Assembly (NCBI RefSeq): GCF_015234215.1
Contig: NZ_JADEKP010000001.1
Location: 248,001 to 312,000, forward strand
DNA: 64,000 nucleotides
Direction: 5' to 3'
Source: Clostridium chrysemydis
Lineage (GTDB): Bacteria > Bacillota > Clostridia > Clostridiales > Clostridiaceae
This document shows positions 40,978 to 49,750 of the stretch, in pieces. The first letter of the stretch is position 1. Each line of letters opens with the position of its first letter. The notes beneath the pieces are model-generated. The model did not search any database. It saw nothing but the letters and a program-made list of their open reading frames with translations, and had not been told where the DNA came from. The position numbers were made by a program, and so were the translations under genes.

Positions 40978-41984
40978 GTTTTTTAGATTATATAAAAGAT
41001 AAACTTTTTTTTATAATAATGAACATATTTATTTTTGGAATTATGTCAGTTCTTATGGGAATATTTAAATTTGGTTCAGGGATAGTTTTTATTGTATTTG
41101 TAATATGGTTTCTTCCTTTGATATCTTACATAATAGCTGAATTTATTAGAGAGAGAAAATTTTTTAATGAACTAAAAATAGTTACAGAAGAATTAGATAA
41201 AAAATATTTAATTGCAGAAGTTATAGAGGAGCCAAACTTTATTGAAGGTAAAATACTTTATGATTCCTTAAGAGAATCAAATAAGGTTATGCATGAAACT
41301 TTAAATGATTATAAAAAGATTCAAAAGGATTATAAAGAATATATAGAAATGTGGGTGCACGAAATAAAAACTCCAATAGCATCTAGTAAACTTTATATAG
41401 AAAATAACAAAGAAACAGTAGGCAAGGAATTAGTAAATGATATAAATTCTATAGATTCTATGGTAGAGCAAGTCTTATATTATTCAAAAATGGATACTGC
41501 AAACGATGATTACATAATTAAAAAGATAAAATTAAAAGATGTAGTTAATAAAGTTATTAAAAGAAACTCTAGAGTTTTTATAAGAAAGCGTATTATGGTA
41601 GAAACTGTAGGTCTAGAAGAAACTGTATACAGTGATTCTAAATGGTTAGAATTTATCATAAATCAAATTATAAATAACTCTTTAAAATATACAGATTCTT
41701 TTGGAAAAATTACTATATCTTCTTTAGAAAATAAAGATAACGTTGTGCTTTTTATAAGAGATAACGGTGTAGGGATAAGAGAAGAAGATATAGATAAGAT
41801 CTTTAATAAAGGATTCACAGGAGAAAATGGAAGAATATTTGGTAAGTCAACAGGTGTAGGATTATATATTTGTAAAAAGCTTTGCAAAAAATTAAGAATA
41901 GGCATATCTCCTAAAAGACTAGAAAAAGGAACAGAATTAAAATTAGTATTTCCAGTAGGGTCTAATACTAATTTTAAAGAATAA
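40974..41984 (+). CDS. Intramembrane-sensing histidine kinase (BceS-like)
   Basis: The 336-residue protein has two adjacent membrane helices (about 10-30, 36-58) and nearly no extracellular loop, the mark of BceS-type kinases. The His box is WVHEIKTPIASSK; N-box IINQIINNSLKY; G boxes IRDNGVGIREED and KSTGVGLYICKKL. Such kinases sense a Bce transporter rather than the drug itself. A transporter permease is missing here, which is important for how this kinase can be driven. It is coupled with its regulator gene. Confidence 0.92.
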   Translation: MSFLDYIKDKLFFIIMNIFIFGIMSVLMGIFKFGSGIVFIVFVIWFLPLISYIIAEFIRERKFFNELKIVTEELDKKYLIAEVIEEPNFIEGKILYDSLRESNKVMHETLNDYKKIQKDYKEYIEMWVHEIKTPIASSKLYIENNKETVGKELVNDINSIDSMVEQVLYYSKMDTANDDYIIKKIKLKDVVNKVIKRNSRVFIRKRIMVETVGLEETVYSDSKWLEFIINQIINNSLKYTDSFGKITISSLENKDNVVLFIRDNGVGIREEDIDKIFNKGFTGENGRIFGKSTGVGLYICKKLCKKLRIGISPKRLEKGTELKLVFPVGSNTNFKE

Positions 41985-42002
41985 AACTTAAGGGGGACTA
42001 AA

Positions 42003-42758
42003 ATGTCAAAAATACTTGAAGTTAAAAATGTAGAAAAGTATTATGGTAGCAGAAATAATATCACAAAAGCATTAGATGATATAAGCTTTGATGTAAGTGA
42101 AGGTGAATTTGTTTCTATAATGGGTTCTTCAGGCAGTGGAAAGACTACCTTATTAAACTGTGTAGCGACTATTGATAGGGTAACAACTGGAAATATATAT
42201 ATTGACGATGTTGATATAACTAAATTAAAAGGGATAGATTTAGAAGAGTTTAGAAGCTATAAGTACGGATATATCTTTCAAGATTATAATGTTTTAGATA
42301 TTTTAACTGTTTTTGAAAATATAGCATTAGCTTTATCTATTCAAAATATTTCTGGAGTAGAAATAGAAAAAAAGGTTATCGATATAAGTAAAAGAATTGG
42401 AATTTTTGATATTTTAAATAAGTATCCTTATGAAATATCTGGAGGTCAAAAACAAAGGATTGCAGTTGCAAGAGCTCTTATAAAGAATCCATCTATAGTT
42501 TTAGCTGATGAACCTACAGGTGCACTTGATTCTACTTCAGCTAAAAAACTTTTAAATCTTTTAGAAGAGATGAATAAAGAAATTAATTCTACTATACTAC
42601 TTGTAACCCATGACCCGTATAGTGCAAGTTATTCTAATAGAGTTGTATTTATTAAAGATGGTAAGATATTTAACGAAATAAAAAAAGGAAATTCAAGTAA
42701 TAAAGAATTTTTCGATAGAATAATGGAAGTAGTTACTCTACTCGGTGGAGATACTTAA
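42003..42758 (+). CDS. ABC transporter ATPase (BceA/SalX-like)
   Basis: The 251-residue protein is a MacB/BceA-type ATPase: Walker A GSSGSGKTT, Q-loop FQDYNVL, signature YEISGGQKQRIAVARA, Walker B VLADEPTGALDS and the switch His in LLVTHDP. It lies 18 bases after the kinase gene with AGGGGGAC as ribosome site. BceA normally pairs with a roughly 650-residue FtsX-type permease encoded next. Here a terminator follows at once and then threonine dehydratase on the other strand. The partner must therefore be elsewhere or lost. Confidence 0.93.
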   Translation: MSKILEVKNVEKYYGSRNNITKALDDISFDVSEGEFVSIMGSSGSGKTTLLNCVATIDRVTTGNIYIDDVDITKLKGIDLEEFRSYKYGYIFQDYNVLDILTVFENIALALSIQNISGVEIEKKVIDISKRIGIFDILNKYPYEISGGQKQRIAVARALIKNPSIVLADEPTGALDSTSAKKLLNLLEEMNKEINSTILLVTHDPYSASYSNRVVFIKDGKIFNEIKKGNSSNKEFFDRIMEVVTLLGGDT

Positions 42759-42785
42759 AAAGGTGCATTTAAAGCACCTTTTTTA
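42757..42785. terminator. Bidirectional terminator between the BceA-like gene and ilvA
   Basis: AAAAGGTGC and GCACCTTTT pair around a 7-base loop, with A and T tracts on each side. It serves both convergent genes. Confidence 0.88.
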
Positions 42786-43985
42786 TTTTAATTTTTGTTC
42801 TATATAATATCCTTTTGTAATAAAGGCTTTTCTTATAGTTTCAATATGTTCATAGCCGTTTGTTTCAACTGTAACTTCTAAGTTTGTATTAGTTAATTTA
42901 TTTCTAGCTTTAAATTGATTATGTTCAAGTCTAACGATATTTGCATTAGTTTGTCCTAAAATTTCTGATATTTCATTTAGCATACCAGGTCTATTTGTAA
43001 GTTCAACATTAAAGCAAAATAATCTTCCTCTTGAAACTAAAGCACTATTAATTAAAGACGTGATAGTTAACATATCGATATTTCCACCACTTATAATAGA
43101 TACGATATTTTTATCTTTAACATTTAAAAGTTTAATTGCAGCAAGTGATGCTGCGCCAGAAGCTTCAGCTATAAGCTTATGTTTTTCGCTAAGGATTAAG
43201 AAAGCTTCAACTATTTCAGTATCTGTAACTGTAATAATATCATCTACATATTCTTTTATAATTTCAAATGTTAAATCACCAGGGGACTTAACTGCTATAC
43301 CATCAGCTATGGTGTTTACAGAATCTAAAGGAGTTAATTTGCCATTTTTAAAGCTATGCGCCATAGCACATGCCCCTTCAGCTTGGACACCTATGATCTT
43401 GATGTTTGGATTAATTGATTTTAAAGCTAAAGATATTCCGCTTATAAGACCTCCTCCGCCGATTGGACAAAGTACGATATCGATATCTTTTAAGTCTTCA
43501 TAAATTTCAAGACCTATAGTTCCTTGACCATAAATAACATCAATATCGTTAAAAGGATGAAGAAAAGTCATACCTTTTTGCGATTCAATTTTTCTAGCTT
43601 CATTATAAGCATCATCATAACATTTACCGTGTAATATAACATTACCACCTAAATCTTTAGTAGACTGTACTTTTAAATAAGGTGTTGTTTCAGGCATTAC
43701 AATAGTGGATTTAACAGAAAGAAGATCAGCTGCATATGCTACACCTTGAGCATGGTTTCCAGCTGAGGAACAGACTACACCACGAGATAAATCATCGGAT
43801 GAAAGCGATTTAATCTTGTTTAAAGCTCCTCTAAGTTTATATGCACCTGTAAGTTGTAGGTTTTCACATTTCATATAAACATTATTTGAAGTAAGCTTAG
43901 AGAATACATTACTATGAAGTAATGGTGTTTTGATTACTGTGTCTTTAATATTTTCTCTTGCAGTTTTAATTTTGTCTAAATGCAT
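42783..43985 (-). CDS. ilvA: Threonine ammonia-lyase (threonine dehydratase)
   Basis: The 400-residue PLP enzyme converts threonine to 2-oxobutanoate. The PLP-binding Lys is in TGAYKLRGA (Lys50), with the Gly-rich phosphate loop CPIGGGGLISG and the usual SSAGNHAQGVAY. The C-terminal 70 residues form an ACT-like domain (NRPGMLNEISEILGQTNANI), as in the IlvA/TdcB forms of Firmicutes. Start is set at ATG (first base 43985), 8-10 nt after AAGGGGG. The GTG nine bases upstream lies within that site. It could serve isoleucine synthesis or anaerobic threonine breakdown, which cannot be separated here. Confidence 0.93.
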   Translation of the reverse strand: MHLDKIKTARENIKDTVIKTPLLHSNVFSKLTSNNVYMKCENLQLTGAYKLRGALNKIKSLSSDDLSRGVVCSSAGNHAQGVAYAADLLSVKSTIVMPETTPYLKVQSTKDLGGNVILHGKCYDDAYNEARKIESQKGMTFLHPFNDIDVIYGQGTIGLEIYEDLKDIDIVLCPIGGGGLISGISLALKSINPNIKIIGVQAEGACAMAHSFKNGKLTPLDSVNTIADGIAVKSPGDLTFEIIKEYVDDIITVTDTEIVEAFLILSEKHKLIAEASGAASLAAIKLLNVKDKNIVSIISGGNIDMLTITSLINSALVSRGRLFCFNVELTNRPGMLNEISEILGQTNANIVRLEHNQFKARNKLTNTNLEVTVETNGYEHIETIRKAFITKGYYIEQKLK

Positions 43986-44136
43986 AAACTGCACCCCCTT
44001 TTAGCCTTTTACTTTATTATACATTTATTGAATATATAGTACAAACAAATAATCACATTTGTCCTTATAAAAAAATATATTAAATTATAGATGTATAGAG
44101 TTTTAGGGGAATTTTAATTTTGGAGAAAGTTTTATT

Positions 44137-44901
44137 ATGGATAAAGGGATTATATACAAAATAAAGAGAATTATGGGCCTTGTATTTTTAACGGTTTTAT
44201 TATTTGCTATATATTATTTTTTGTTTAATAACTCTAGAGATATATTTACTTCTATAGTTATGAATATAGCAAGTATTCCTTTAAATATGTTAGTTACAGG
44301 GTATATATTTAATGAGATACTAAATAAACGAGAAAAGGCTAAAATAGAAAAAGAAATAAATATGCTAATTGGAATATTTTTTAATGAAGTTGGTACGGAA
44401 GTTTTAAGAATATTTGTAAATGCTGATGATTGTATTGATGATATAAGAGATAAATGCATTATTAAAAGGGATTTTACTAAAAAGGATTATGAAAATCTTA
44501 TGGAGATTTTCTTAAATAATGATTTTTGTGCAAAGATTGATGGTATTGACCTTTTTGACCTTAAGATGATTTTAAATGAAAAGAGTAATATTATAATTGA
44601 TTTAATTTCAAATACTATTTTAAAAGAAAAAGAAGGTTTTACAGATGCTGTAATTTCTGTTTTGCATTTAAGAGATGAATTAAATACTAGATTTTATTTA
44701 AATAAAATAGAATATGAGTATGAAAAAAAGCATTTAGAAGAAGATATAAATATATCCTATAGATTAATTGCAGTTAGGTGGGTTAATTATATAGAACACC
44801 TAGGAACCTATTATCCACAATTATTTACTAAAGCTTTAATAAGTTCACCTTTTGATAATAGGGATTTGAAAACAAAGGATGAAGAATATTTAAAAAAATA
44901 A
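44137..44901 (+). CDS. Two-TM protein of unknown function (paralogue of 39379 gene)
   Basis: The 254-residue protein has two membrane helices (about 12-30 and 36-56) and a helical C-terminal domain, matching the 39379 gene at many points: VLHLRDELNTRFYL, KHLEEDINISYRLI, RWVNYIEHLGTYYPQLFTKA and SPFDNRDL. The cysteine cluster of the other copy is absent. Two copies on either side of the Bce/ilvA block suggest an ancient duplication. No name or function is known to me. A GGAGAAAG site precedes the ATG. A terminator with a long loop follows. Confidence 0.72.
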   Translation: MDKGIIYKIKRIMGLVFLTVLLFAIYYFLFNNSRDIFTSIVMNIASIPLNMLVTGYIFNEILNKREKAKIEKEINMLIGIFFNEVGTEVLRIFVNADDCIDDIRDKCIIKRDFTKKDYENLMEIFLNNDFCAKIDGIDLFDLKMILNEKSNIIIDLISNTILKEKEGFTDAVISVLHLRDELNTRFYLNKIEYEYEKKHLEEDINISYRLIAVRWVNYIEHLGTYYPQLFTKALISSPFDNRDLKTKDEEYLKK

Positions 44902-44913
44902 ATATACTATTTT

Positions 44914-44968
44914 AAAAATACAGGTAAAGTATCATAATATAAATAAAAGAAAATTACCTGTATTTTTT
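44914..44968 (+). terminator. Long-loop terminator after the 44137 gene
   Basis: AAAATACAGGTAA and TTACCTGTATTTT pair around a loop of about 26 bases, followed by a T tract. Confidence 0.7.
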
Positions 44969-44982
44969 AGTGAGGTGTAAAT

Positions 44983-45270
44983 ATGGACGTATTAATTATG
45001 AAAATAACTATAAGGAATTCTTTTGTAAAGTCATTAAAAGAAAAGAGAATGATAAGATTAAGCATAATTGGAAGACTTAAAAATAAATTTAATATTTCTA
45101 TTTCAGAGATTGGTTATCTAGATGATCATAAATTAATGCAACTTGGAATAGCTGGAGCCTTTAGTGATGTTAAAGTATTACATAGCGCAAAAGAAAAGAT
45201 TATAGATTTTGTTGAAAGTAATATAGAAGGTGAAATTATAGATATTGAAGAAATAGCTGAAATCTTTTAA
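44983..45270 (+). CDS. DUF503 protein (YlxP-like)
   Basis: The 95-residue protein matches DUF503: KSLKEKRMIRLSIIGRLKNK with the basic helix, then SISEIGYLDDHKLMQLGIAG and a closing acidic stretch. In Bacillus the relative YlxP is in the nusA-infB operon and is associated with ribosomes; its role is not settled. Here it lies apart from that operon. A GTGAGGTG ribosome site precedes the ATG. The GNAT gene follows after 35 bases, so the two may be co-transcribed. Confidence 0.9.
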   Translation: MDVLIMKITIRNSFVKSLKEKRMIRLSIIGRLKNKFNISISEIGYLDDHKLMQLGIAGAFSDVKVLHSAKEKIIDFVESNIEGEIIDIEEIAEIF

Positions 45271-45305
45271 TATATATTTAAAAATATATTGTGAGGTTTA
45301 ATTTT

Positions 45306-45803
45306 ATGAAATTAAGAAAAGCAACAAGAGATGATTTAAAGAATTTCGAAGATATTTTAAATAGGGTTTTAGAAGTAGGAAAGGTTACAGGCTTAAATTG
45401 GACTAAAAACTATCCAAGGAAAATCCATTTTGAAGAAGATCTAAAAAATGATGAGTTATATGTTTTAGAAGATAATAAACAAATAATAGGCGCAGTTTGT
45501 TTAAATGATAAATATGATATTAATTATAATAAAATTAATTTTTCTTATTCTAAACGTGCCCTACTTATACATAGACTTATGATAGATGGAAAGTTTTCAA
45601 ACAAAGGTTATGGCAAAAAAATGATTAGAGAAATTGAAAAATTTGCATTAGATAACGGATATGACTCTATAAAATTAGATACTAACGAAAAAAATAAAAT
45701 AGCTCAAAAGTTATATTTTGGTTCAGGGTACATAAAAAAAGGTATGATGAACTTAGAAGGAAAAGAAGGAAATTACATAGCACTTCAAAAAATTCTAAAA
45801 TAA
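45306..45803 (+). CDS. GNAT-family N-acetyltransferase
   Basis: The 165-residue protein has the GNAT core: beta strand KLRKATRDDLKNFEDIL, the acetyl-CoA loop SNKGYGKKMIREIEKFA with the Q/R-x-x-G-x-G pattern, and LDTNEKNKIAQKLYFGSGY before the last strands. The substrate cannot be told. Start is ATG 45306, nine bases after GTGAGG; the upstream in-frame GTG is within that site. It precedes the SAM riboswitch of metN. Confidence 0.88.
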   Translation: MKLRKATRDDLKNFEDILNRVLEVGKVTGLNWTKNYPRKIHFEEDLKNDELYVLEDNKQIIGAVCLNDKYDINYNKINFSYSKRALLIHRLMIDGKFSNKGYGKKMIREIEKFALDNGYDSIKLDTNEKNKIAQKLYFGSGYIKKGMMNLEGKEGNYIALQKILK

Positions 45804-45806
45804 CTA

Positions 45807-45835
45807 TTGACAAGCTATCTAAAAAAATATATATT
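45807..45835 (+). promoter_or_regulatory. Sigma-A promoter of the metNIQ operon
   Basis: TTGACA (45807-45812) and TATATT (45830-45835) are separated by 17 bases. It lies just upstream of the SAM riboswitch. Confidence 0.8.
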
Positions 45836-45864
45836 AATATACAAGAAATGTAAAATTAAATAAA

Positions 45865-46057
45865 TTCTTATCAAGAGCGGTGGAGGGACTGGCCCTATGA
45901 AACCCAGCAACCTATAAATATTTAAGTGTATTTTCGTGTCTTAAATTATTTATAAGGTGCTAATTCCAGCAACTATTAAATTTTAGTTGAAAGATGAGAG
46001 GGTAGATTGAAGTGAGTTTTATATGCACTAGAGATTTAGTCTCTAGTGCATTTTTTA
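45865..46057 (+). ncRNA. SAM-I (S-box) riboswitch with terminator
   Basis: The aptamer begins with TTCTTATCAAGAGCGGTGGA and contains GGACTGGCCC, TGAAACCCAGCAACC, GGTGCTAATTCCAGC, and ends with GATGAGAG near 46000, the classic S-box core. CTTATC (45867-45872) pairs with GATGAG (45993-45998) to make P1. An 11-bp terminator stem (46024-46034 with 46040-46050) with a T6 tail follows. High S-adenosylmethionine should stabilise the aptamer and cause termination, turning off the methionine importer. Confidence 0.96.
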
Positions 46058-46078
46058 TTTATAAAAGGGGGCTAAAAT

Positions 46079-47053
46079 ATGATTACTATAAAGAATATTA
46101 AAAAGAGTTTTGGGGATTTAAAAGTTTTAGATGATGTTTCGTTAGAAATAAATGAGGGAGAGATATATGGAATAATAGGTCATAGTGGAGCTGGTAAGTC
46201 AACTCTTTTAAGATGTATAAACGGTCTTTCAAGTTTTGATTCTGGAAGTATAGAAGTTTTTAAAAAGGAAATAAAAGATTTAAGTAAAGAGGAACTTTTA
46301 ACTCTTAGACGTGATATTGGGATGATATTTCAAAATTTTAATCTTTTAGAGAGAAAAACAGTTTTTGAAAATGTAGCTCTTCCTCTAGAGCTTTGGCAAA
46401 AGAAGCTTAAGCTAAGTAAAAATGATATAAGACTTAGGGTTAACGAACTTTTAGAACTTGTAAATCTAAAAGATAAAGAAAATAAAAAACCAAAAGAATT
46501 ATCAGGAGGTCAAAAGCAAAGGGTTGCTATAGCTAGGGCACTTAGCTTAAATCCTAGTATATTACTTTGTGATGAAGCGACATCAGCATTAGACCCAAAG
46601 ACAACAAGAGATATATTAAGCTTATTATCTAAAATAAATAAAGAATTAAAAATAACTATAGTTATAGTTACACATCAAATGGAAGTTGTAAAGGAGGTTT
46701 GTGAAAAAATAACACTTTTAGTAGATGGGAAAGTTAAAGCAGAAGGTTTTTCAGAAGAATTATTTTTAAAGCCTAAAAATGAGCTTAAAAATTTCTTATC
46801 TGAGGATGAAATAGAAGTACTTCCGAGAGATGGTATTAATATAAAAATATATTTTGGAAAAGACTCTTCAGAAAATGCGCTTATAACTAAGATGGCAAAA
46901 GACACTTTAAAAGATTTTTCTATAGTTTTTGGAAAACTTGAAAAATTCAGAGAAGATGTAATAGGTAGTTTAGTTATAAATTTATCTAAAGAAGACGAAG
47001 AAGTTATAGTAAATTATTTAAAAGACAAAGCTGTAGAATGGGAGGTTATATAA
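46079..47053 (+). CDS. metN: Methionine ABC transporter ATPase MetN
   Basis: The 324-residue protein has Walker A GHSGAGKST, signature LSGGQKQRVAIARAL, Walker B ILLCDEATSALD and the switch His in VTHQMEV, then a C-terminal NIL domain (about residues 245-320) that senses methionine in this family. It forms the MetNIQ importer with the next two genes and stands behind a SAM-I riboswitch. The length is a little shorter than the average MetN. It starts after AAAAGGGGGC and ends one base before metI. Confidence 0.97.
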   Translation: MITIKNIKKSFGDLKVLDDVSLEINEGEIYGIIGHSGAGKSTLLRCINGLSSFDSGSIEVFKKEIKDLSKEELLTLRRDIGMIFQNFNLLERKTVFENVALPLELWQKKLKLSKNDIRLRVNELLELVNLKDKENKKPKELSGGQKQRVAIARALSLNPSILLCDEATSALDPKTTRDILSLLSKINKELKITIVIVTHQMEVVKEVCEKITLLVDGKVKAEGFSEELFLKPKNELKNFLSEDEIEVLPRDGINIKIYFGKDSSENALITKMAKDTLKDFSIVFGKLEKFREDVIGSLVINLSKEDEEVIVNYLKDKAVEWEVI

Positions 47054-47054
47054 A

Positions 47055-47693
47055 ATGTTTGAAATTTTAATAGAAGCTTTAATTCAAACTGGGATAATGG
47101 TTTTTCTATCAACCTTTTTTGCACTTATAATAGGCTTTGTTATAGGCGTAGTATTAACTATTACTTCAAGTGATGGTTTAAAGCCAAATAAAATAATATA
47201 TGGGTCTTTAGATTTTATAATAAACATTTTAAGAAGTTTCCCATTTGTTATTTTAATGGTTGTTATTATTCCAATATCAAGGTTTATAGTAGGAACTTCA
47301 ATAGGAACAGCTGCAACTATTTTTCCTTTAACTGTAGCTACAGCACCATTTATTTCAAGGATTATTGAAAATTCGTTAAGAGAAGTAGATAAAGGAGTTA
47401 TTGAAGCATCTAAATCTTTTGGGGCAACGGATTTTCAAATAATTTTTAAAGTTTTATTAGTTGAAGCTATTCCAAGTATAGTGTCTGGGTTAACTTTAAC
47501 AATAATTAGCGTTATAGGGTATTCAGCTATGGCAGGGGCTATAGGTGGTGGAGGACTTGGAGATGTAGCTATAAGGTATGGATATTATGGACTAAAGCGG
47601 GATATTATGATAGCTACAGTTATTATTCTAATAATAGTAGTACAAGGACTTCAAAGTTTAGGAAATTATTTTTATAAAAAATTATCAAAATAA
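47055..47693 (+). CDS. metI: Methionine ABC transporter permease MetI
   Basis: The 212-residue membrane protein has five membrane helices and the EAA loop (VIEASKSFGATDFQIIFKVL), which docks with MetN. The start and FGI-length fit MetI family permeases: LSTFFALIIGFVIGVVLT and GAIGGGGLGDVAIRYGYYG near the end are diagnostic. Start ATG 47055 is preceded by GGGAGG in the end of metN, so the genes are coupled. Confidence 0.97.
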   Translation: MFEILIEALIQTGIMVFLSTFFALIIGFVIGVVLTITSSDGLKPNKIIYGSLDFIINILRSFPFVILMVVIIPISRFIVGTSIGTAATIFPLTVATAPFISRIIENSLREVDKGVIEASKSFGATDFQIIFKVLLVEAIPSIVSGLTLTIISVIGYSAMAGAIGGGGLGDVAIRYGYYGLKRDIMIATVIILIIVVQGLQSLGNYFYKKLSK

Positions 47694-47714
47694 ATATTTA
47701 GGGGGCAATTAGAT

Positions 47715-48524
47715 ATGAAAAAAAGATTAGTAGGAACATTATTAATAGGAATTTTAAGTATAGGATTAATAGGGTGTACAGGTAAAAGTGCAGAGGATGA
47801 TAAAACTATAACTATAGGAGTTACACCAGTACCTCATAAGGAGATAGTAGAAATTGCTAAAAAGGATTTAGAAGATAAGGGGTATAAAGTTAATATAAAA
47901 GAATTTACAGACTATGTAATTCCAAATACTTCACTCTCTGAAGGAAGTTTAGACGCAAACTTTTTTCAACATATACCTTATTTAGAAGAAACTAAAAAGG
48001 CTAAAGGATTAGATTTAGTTTACACTAAAAAAATCCATCTAGAGCCGTTAGGACTTTATTCTAAAAAGATTAAAAGTTTAAATGAATTAAAAGATGGAGA
48101 CACAATAGCTATTCCAAACGATCCTTCAAATGAAGCTAGAGCACTTAAATTATTAGCACAAAATGGGATTATAGAGGTAAAGGAAGGAGAATTAATAACT
48201 CCAAAAGATATAACTAAAAATTCTAAGAATTTAAAATTTAAAGAACTTGAAGCGGCAGCTCTTCCTAAAACACTTGAGGATGTAGATGCATCTGTTATAA
48301 ATGGAAATTATGCAATAGATGCAGGGTTTTCAGTAAAAAAAGATGCAATAATTAAAGAAGATAAAGATTCAAAAGGTTCAGAGCCTTATGCAAATATTCT
48401 AGTTGTTAGAAAAGAAGATAAGAATTCGCAAAAAATAAAAGATTTAGGGGATGCATTAACTTCACAAAAGGTTAAAGACTTTATTAATGAAAAATATGAT
48501 GGTGCTGTAATCCCAGTATTTTAA
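47715..48524 (+). CDS. metQ: Methionine-binding lipoprotein MetQ
   Basis: The 269-residue protein has a lipoprotein signal with cleavage at SIGLIGC, so it is tethered outside the membrane. It carries the MetQ/NlpA motifs: ITIGVTPVPHKEIVEIAKKD, then DANFFQHIPYLEE and IPNDPSNEARALKLLAQNG, which bind methionine. It delivers substrate to MetNI. A strong terminator follows. Length normal. Confidence 0.97.
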   Translation: MKKRLVGTLLIGILSIGLIGCTGKSAEDDKTITIGVTPVPHKEIVEIAKKDLEDKGYKVNIKEFTDYVIPNTSLSEGSLDANFFQHIPYLEETKKAKGLDLVYTKKIHLEPLGLYSKKIKSLNELKDGDTIAIPNDPSNEARALKLLAQNGIIEVKEGELITPKDITKNSKNLKFKELEAAALPKTLEDVDASVINGNYAIDAGFSVKKDAIIKEDKDSKGSEPYANILVVRKEDKNSQKIKDLGDALTSQKVKDFINEKYDGAVIPVF

Positions 48525-48530
48525 AATTTT

Positions 48531-48566
48531 AGGATATTAAGCTTTAAAGTTTAATATCCTTTTTTC
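48531..48566 (+). terminator. Rho-independent terminator of the metNIQ operon
   Basis: AGGATATTAA pairs with TTAATATCCT around a short loop, with a T6 tail. Confidence 0.88.
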
Positions 48567-48648
48567 TATAAAAAAATAAGATGTTTTACTTCTTTATGGT
48601 TAGAGGTTAAAATTATAATTATAGATAGATTTTTTGGAGGTATAATAA

Positions 48649-49734
48649 ATGGAGGTATCTAGAGTATTAGTAAGCTTAAAAGGAAGTGATGTTTTAAGTA
48701 TTATTAATGATTTCGTAAAGGTAGAGGGTCTTAATCTTGATTATGTAGAAATAAATAATGAAGTATTAATAAAGGGAAGCTATAAAAAAGTATTAAAAAT
48801 AAATTTTGAAGGTGCAATAAGTAATATAGAGGTAAATAATAATAATATAATATGTAATTTTTCAAAGTTTAAGGTATATAAGCTTGGAATGATAAGAATG
48901 ATAAGAAGTTTAGCATTAAAAATTGGATTAAACTTTTTAGATGTTAAAGGAATAACTGCAAATAAAAATAAGTTAGAAGTTAATGTAGACGAGCTTTTAA
49001 AAGATTTAAAGTTTATAAATCTAAATGTAGAGGATATTGATATTAAAGAAGAAACAATAGAAGCTAAAGTTAATAACTTAAAATTAAATTTAGGATTAAT
49101 ATTAAATAAAGAAGATAAAAATAATGATGAAAAAATTATAAAAGAAGAAATTACAGAAAGTGTAGCTGGAACTGAAGTTACTGATATAGTAGTAATAGAG
49201 GATTCAAAAGAAGAGATAGAAGAAAGAGTTTTAGATGAGTTTGAAGAGGAAGCGTTAAATTTAACTAGAGCTTTAAGAAACCAAAAGGAAAGAAATGACT
49301 TTTATGATAAAGGAAGAGAGAAGGCTAGGGAAAAGGTAAAGGATAATTTGCCAAAGAATGCTAAGGCATATTCAGATTATATATTTATAGTTCCAGACCT
49401 TTTAGCACTTATCCTTAGGTTATTAAAAGATGATAGAGTAAATATTAAAACAAAACTTGCAGTTTCGGCATCTATTGCATACATAGTATGTCCAAATGAT
49501 CTTATTCCAAGCAATATTCCGCTTGTAGGTAAGGTAGATGATATAGCAGTACTATTTTTTGCTTTAAATAGAATAGCGACTGATGTTCCGATGAATGTAA
49601 TTATTGAAAATTGGTCTGGTAAAAATGAAATGATATTAGTTTTAAAAAATGGTTTAGAATATGTAGCTAATTTTACTGGAGCTAGAAATGTAGACAAAAT
49701 ATATAAAATAATCGAAGAATTAAGTGTACTATAA
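48649..49734 (+). CDS. DUF1232 (YkvA-type) protein with a novel N-terminal region
   Basis: The 361-residue protein ends (about residues 245-310) in a DUF1232/YkvA domain with the diagnostic YIVCPNDLIPSNIPLVGKVDD, a membrane-associated domain of unknown function. The first 170 residues form repeated beta/alpha units (VLVSLKGSDVLSIINDFVKV; IRSLALKIGLNFLDVKGITA) that I do not recognise. Residues about 165-225 are an acidic/basic linker. No signal peptide is present. An RNase H gene follows after 16 bases. It could be a membrane-associated adaptor; function is not known. Confidence 0.8.
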   Translation: MEVSRVLVSLKGSDVLSIINDFVKVEGLNLDYVEINNEVLIKGSYKKVLKINFEGAISNIEVNNNNIICNFSKFKVYKLGMIRMIRSLALKIGLNFLDVKGITANKNKLEVNVDELLKDLKFINLNVEDIDIKEETIEAKVNNLKLNLGLILNKEDKNNDEKIIKEEITESVAGTEVTDIVVIEDSKEEIEERVLDEFEEEALNLTRALRNQKERNDFYDKGREKAREKVKDNLPKNAKAYSDYIFIVPDLLALILRLLKDDRVNIKTKLAVSASIAYIVCPNDLIPSNIPLVGKVDDIAVLFFALNRIATDVPMNVIIENWSGKNEMILVLKNGLEYVANFTGARNVDKIYKIIEELSVL

Positions 49735-49750
49735 TTTAAGGAGAAAAGTT

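Noticed and set aside
43060-43503. Forward ORF opposite threonine dehydratase
   Set aside because: Antisense to well-conserved ilvA motifs; no ribosome site.
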